From positions 3,138,001 to 3,202,000 of the forward strand of contig NZ_CP049783.1 of the NCBI RefSeq assembly GCF_015710975.1: a DNA stretch of 64,000 nt. Reading direction: 5' to 3'. Positions within the stretch are counted from its first letter, which is position 1, and every line of letters starts with the position of its first letter. The translations under genes and the position numbers were made by a program. Shown piece after piece: positions 63,561 through 64,000 of this stretch. The notes below the pieces were generated by a model. That model did not search any database. It was not told the origin of the DNA and saw only the letters and a program-made list of their open reading frames with translations. The DNA comes from Paenibacillus polymyxa (GTDB taxonomy: Bacteria; Bacillota; Bacilli; Paenibacillales; Paenibacillaceae).

Positions 63561-64000
63561 ATGTCGCCATACGCAGCCGAATTCATAGGGACAATGATTC
63601 TTATTGCCCTAGGTGGCGGAGTGTGCGCAGGGGTGTCCCTGAAAAAGTCTTTTGCCCACGCTTCCGGCTGGATTGTGGTCGGATTGGGGTGGGGGCTCGC
63701 GGTAGCTATTGGGGTGTATGCGGTGGGCCAAATCAGCGGAGCGCATTTGAATCCCGCAGTTACACTCGCGTTGGCATTTCAGGGTAGTTTTCCATGGCAG
63801 GATGTTCCCGGTTATATTGTGGCTCAGGTTCTTGGAGCCATGGCGGGTGCAGTGATCGTCATTTTGCATTATTGGCCCCACTGGAAAGAGACGGAGGACA
63901 CAGCAGCCAAACTCAGTGTATTTGCGACAGGACCAGCTATTGATCATCCGTTTGGTAACGTGCTTAGTGAAATGATAGGTACTTTTATCTTTGTTCTTGC
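63561..64000 (+). CDS. glpF: glycerol uptake facilitator (MIP family), 5' part
   Basis: The first 146 residues of an aquaglyceroporin; the gene runs off the right edge. The first NPA half-helix is in SGAHLNPAVTLALAF. The N-terminal AAEFIGTMILIALGGGVCAG and the GWIVVGLGWGLAVAIGVY helix are as in GlpF. The ATG follows GAGGAGGTTGG. It would let glycerol diffuse into the cell. Confidence 0.92.
   Translation, partial: MSPYAAEFIGTMILIALGGGVCAGVSLKKSFAHASGWIVVGLGWGLAVAIGVYAVGQISGAHLNPAVTLALAFQGSFPWQDVPGYIVAQVLGAMAGAVIVILHYWPHWKETEDTAAKLSVFATGPAIDHPFGNVLSEMIGTFIFVL

Overview
The window reads as a low-to-medium GC, spore-forming Gram-positive chromosome, most likely Paenibacillus (P. polymyxa group). 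The grounds are strong GGAGG ribosome sites, many GTG/TTG starts, a gerM-rph-rdgB block as in Bacillus, a LicT/RAT antitermination system, a TPP riboswitch, a tandem glycine riboswitch and surface-glycan gene sets. The species is inferred; no marker gene is present.

Layout. 1-4565: sugar-nucleotide and glycan genes (UDP-HexNAc 4,6-dehydratase, UDP-HexNAc dehydrogenase, methyltransferase, GT2-TPR). 4557-16706: housekeeping and small accessory genes, including a TetR regulator with two matching operators, gerM-rph-rdgB and asnB. 17106-17428: tRNA-Arg(TCT) followed by a tRNA-like structured sequence with a near-copy of the tRNA 3' end and terminator. 17458-19957: GH4 6-phospho-beta-glucosidase and a divergent LacI regulator. 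20332-21689: arginase-family gene divergent from an HxlR regulator. 21934-25240: tenA-thiM-thiD-thiE under a TPP riboswitch. 25312-27033: NAD malic enzyme.

27430-41529 is a surface-polysaccharide locus: GT2 with an odd N-terminal domain, flippase, GT4, GT2, a 1475-residue membrane protein and a fused GDP-mannose synthesis enzyme. Signalling genes are interleaved. Two of them look catalytically degenerate: a kinase-like protein with no recognisable phospho-acceptor His, and an OmpR-type regulator with Ala where the phospho-acceptor Asp should be.

42372-48178 is a beta-glucoside system: licT, bglP with RAT/terminator leaders, a LacI regulator and a GH1 6-phospho-beta-glucosidase. 48294-50115 is a glycine-riboswitch-controlled AgcS symporter.

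50242-58278 is the most interesting region. It is an AT-rich island holding an AgrC/AgrA-like two-component system divergent from a putative radical-SAM RiPP cluster: two different radical SAM/SPASM enzymes, a secreted beta-rich protein, an ABC exporter and two very different Cys-containing precursor candidates (31 and 64 residues), one followed by a perfect hairpin. 58516-63242: carbohydrate ABC importer and a PTS EIICB. The window ends inside glpF.
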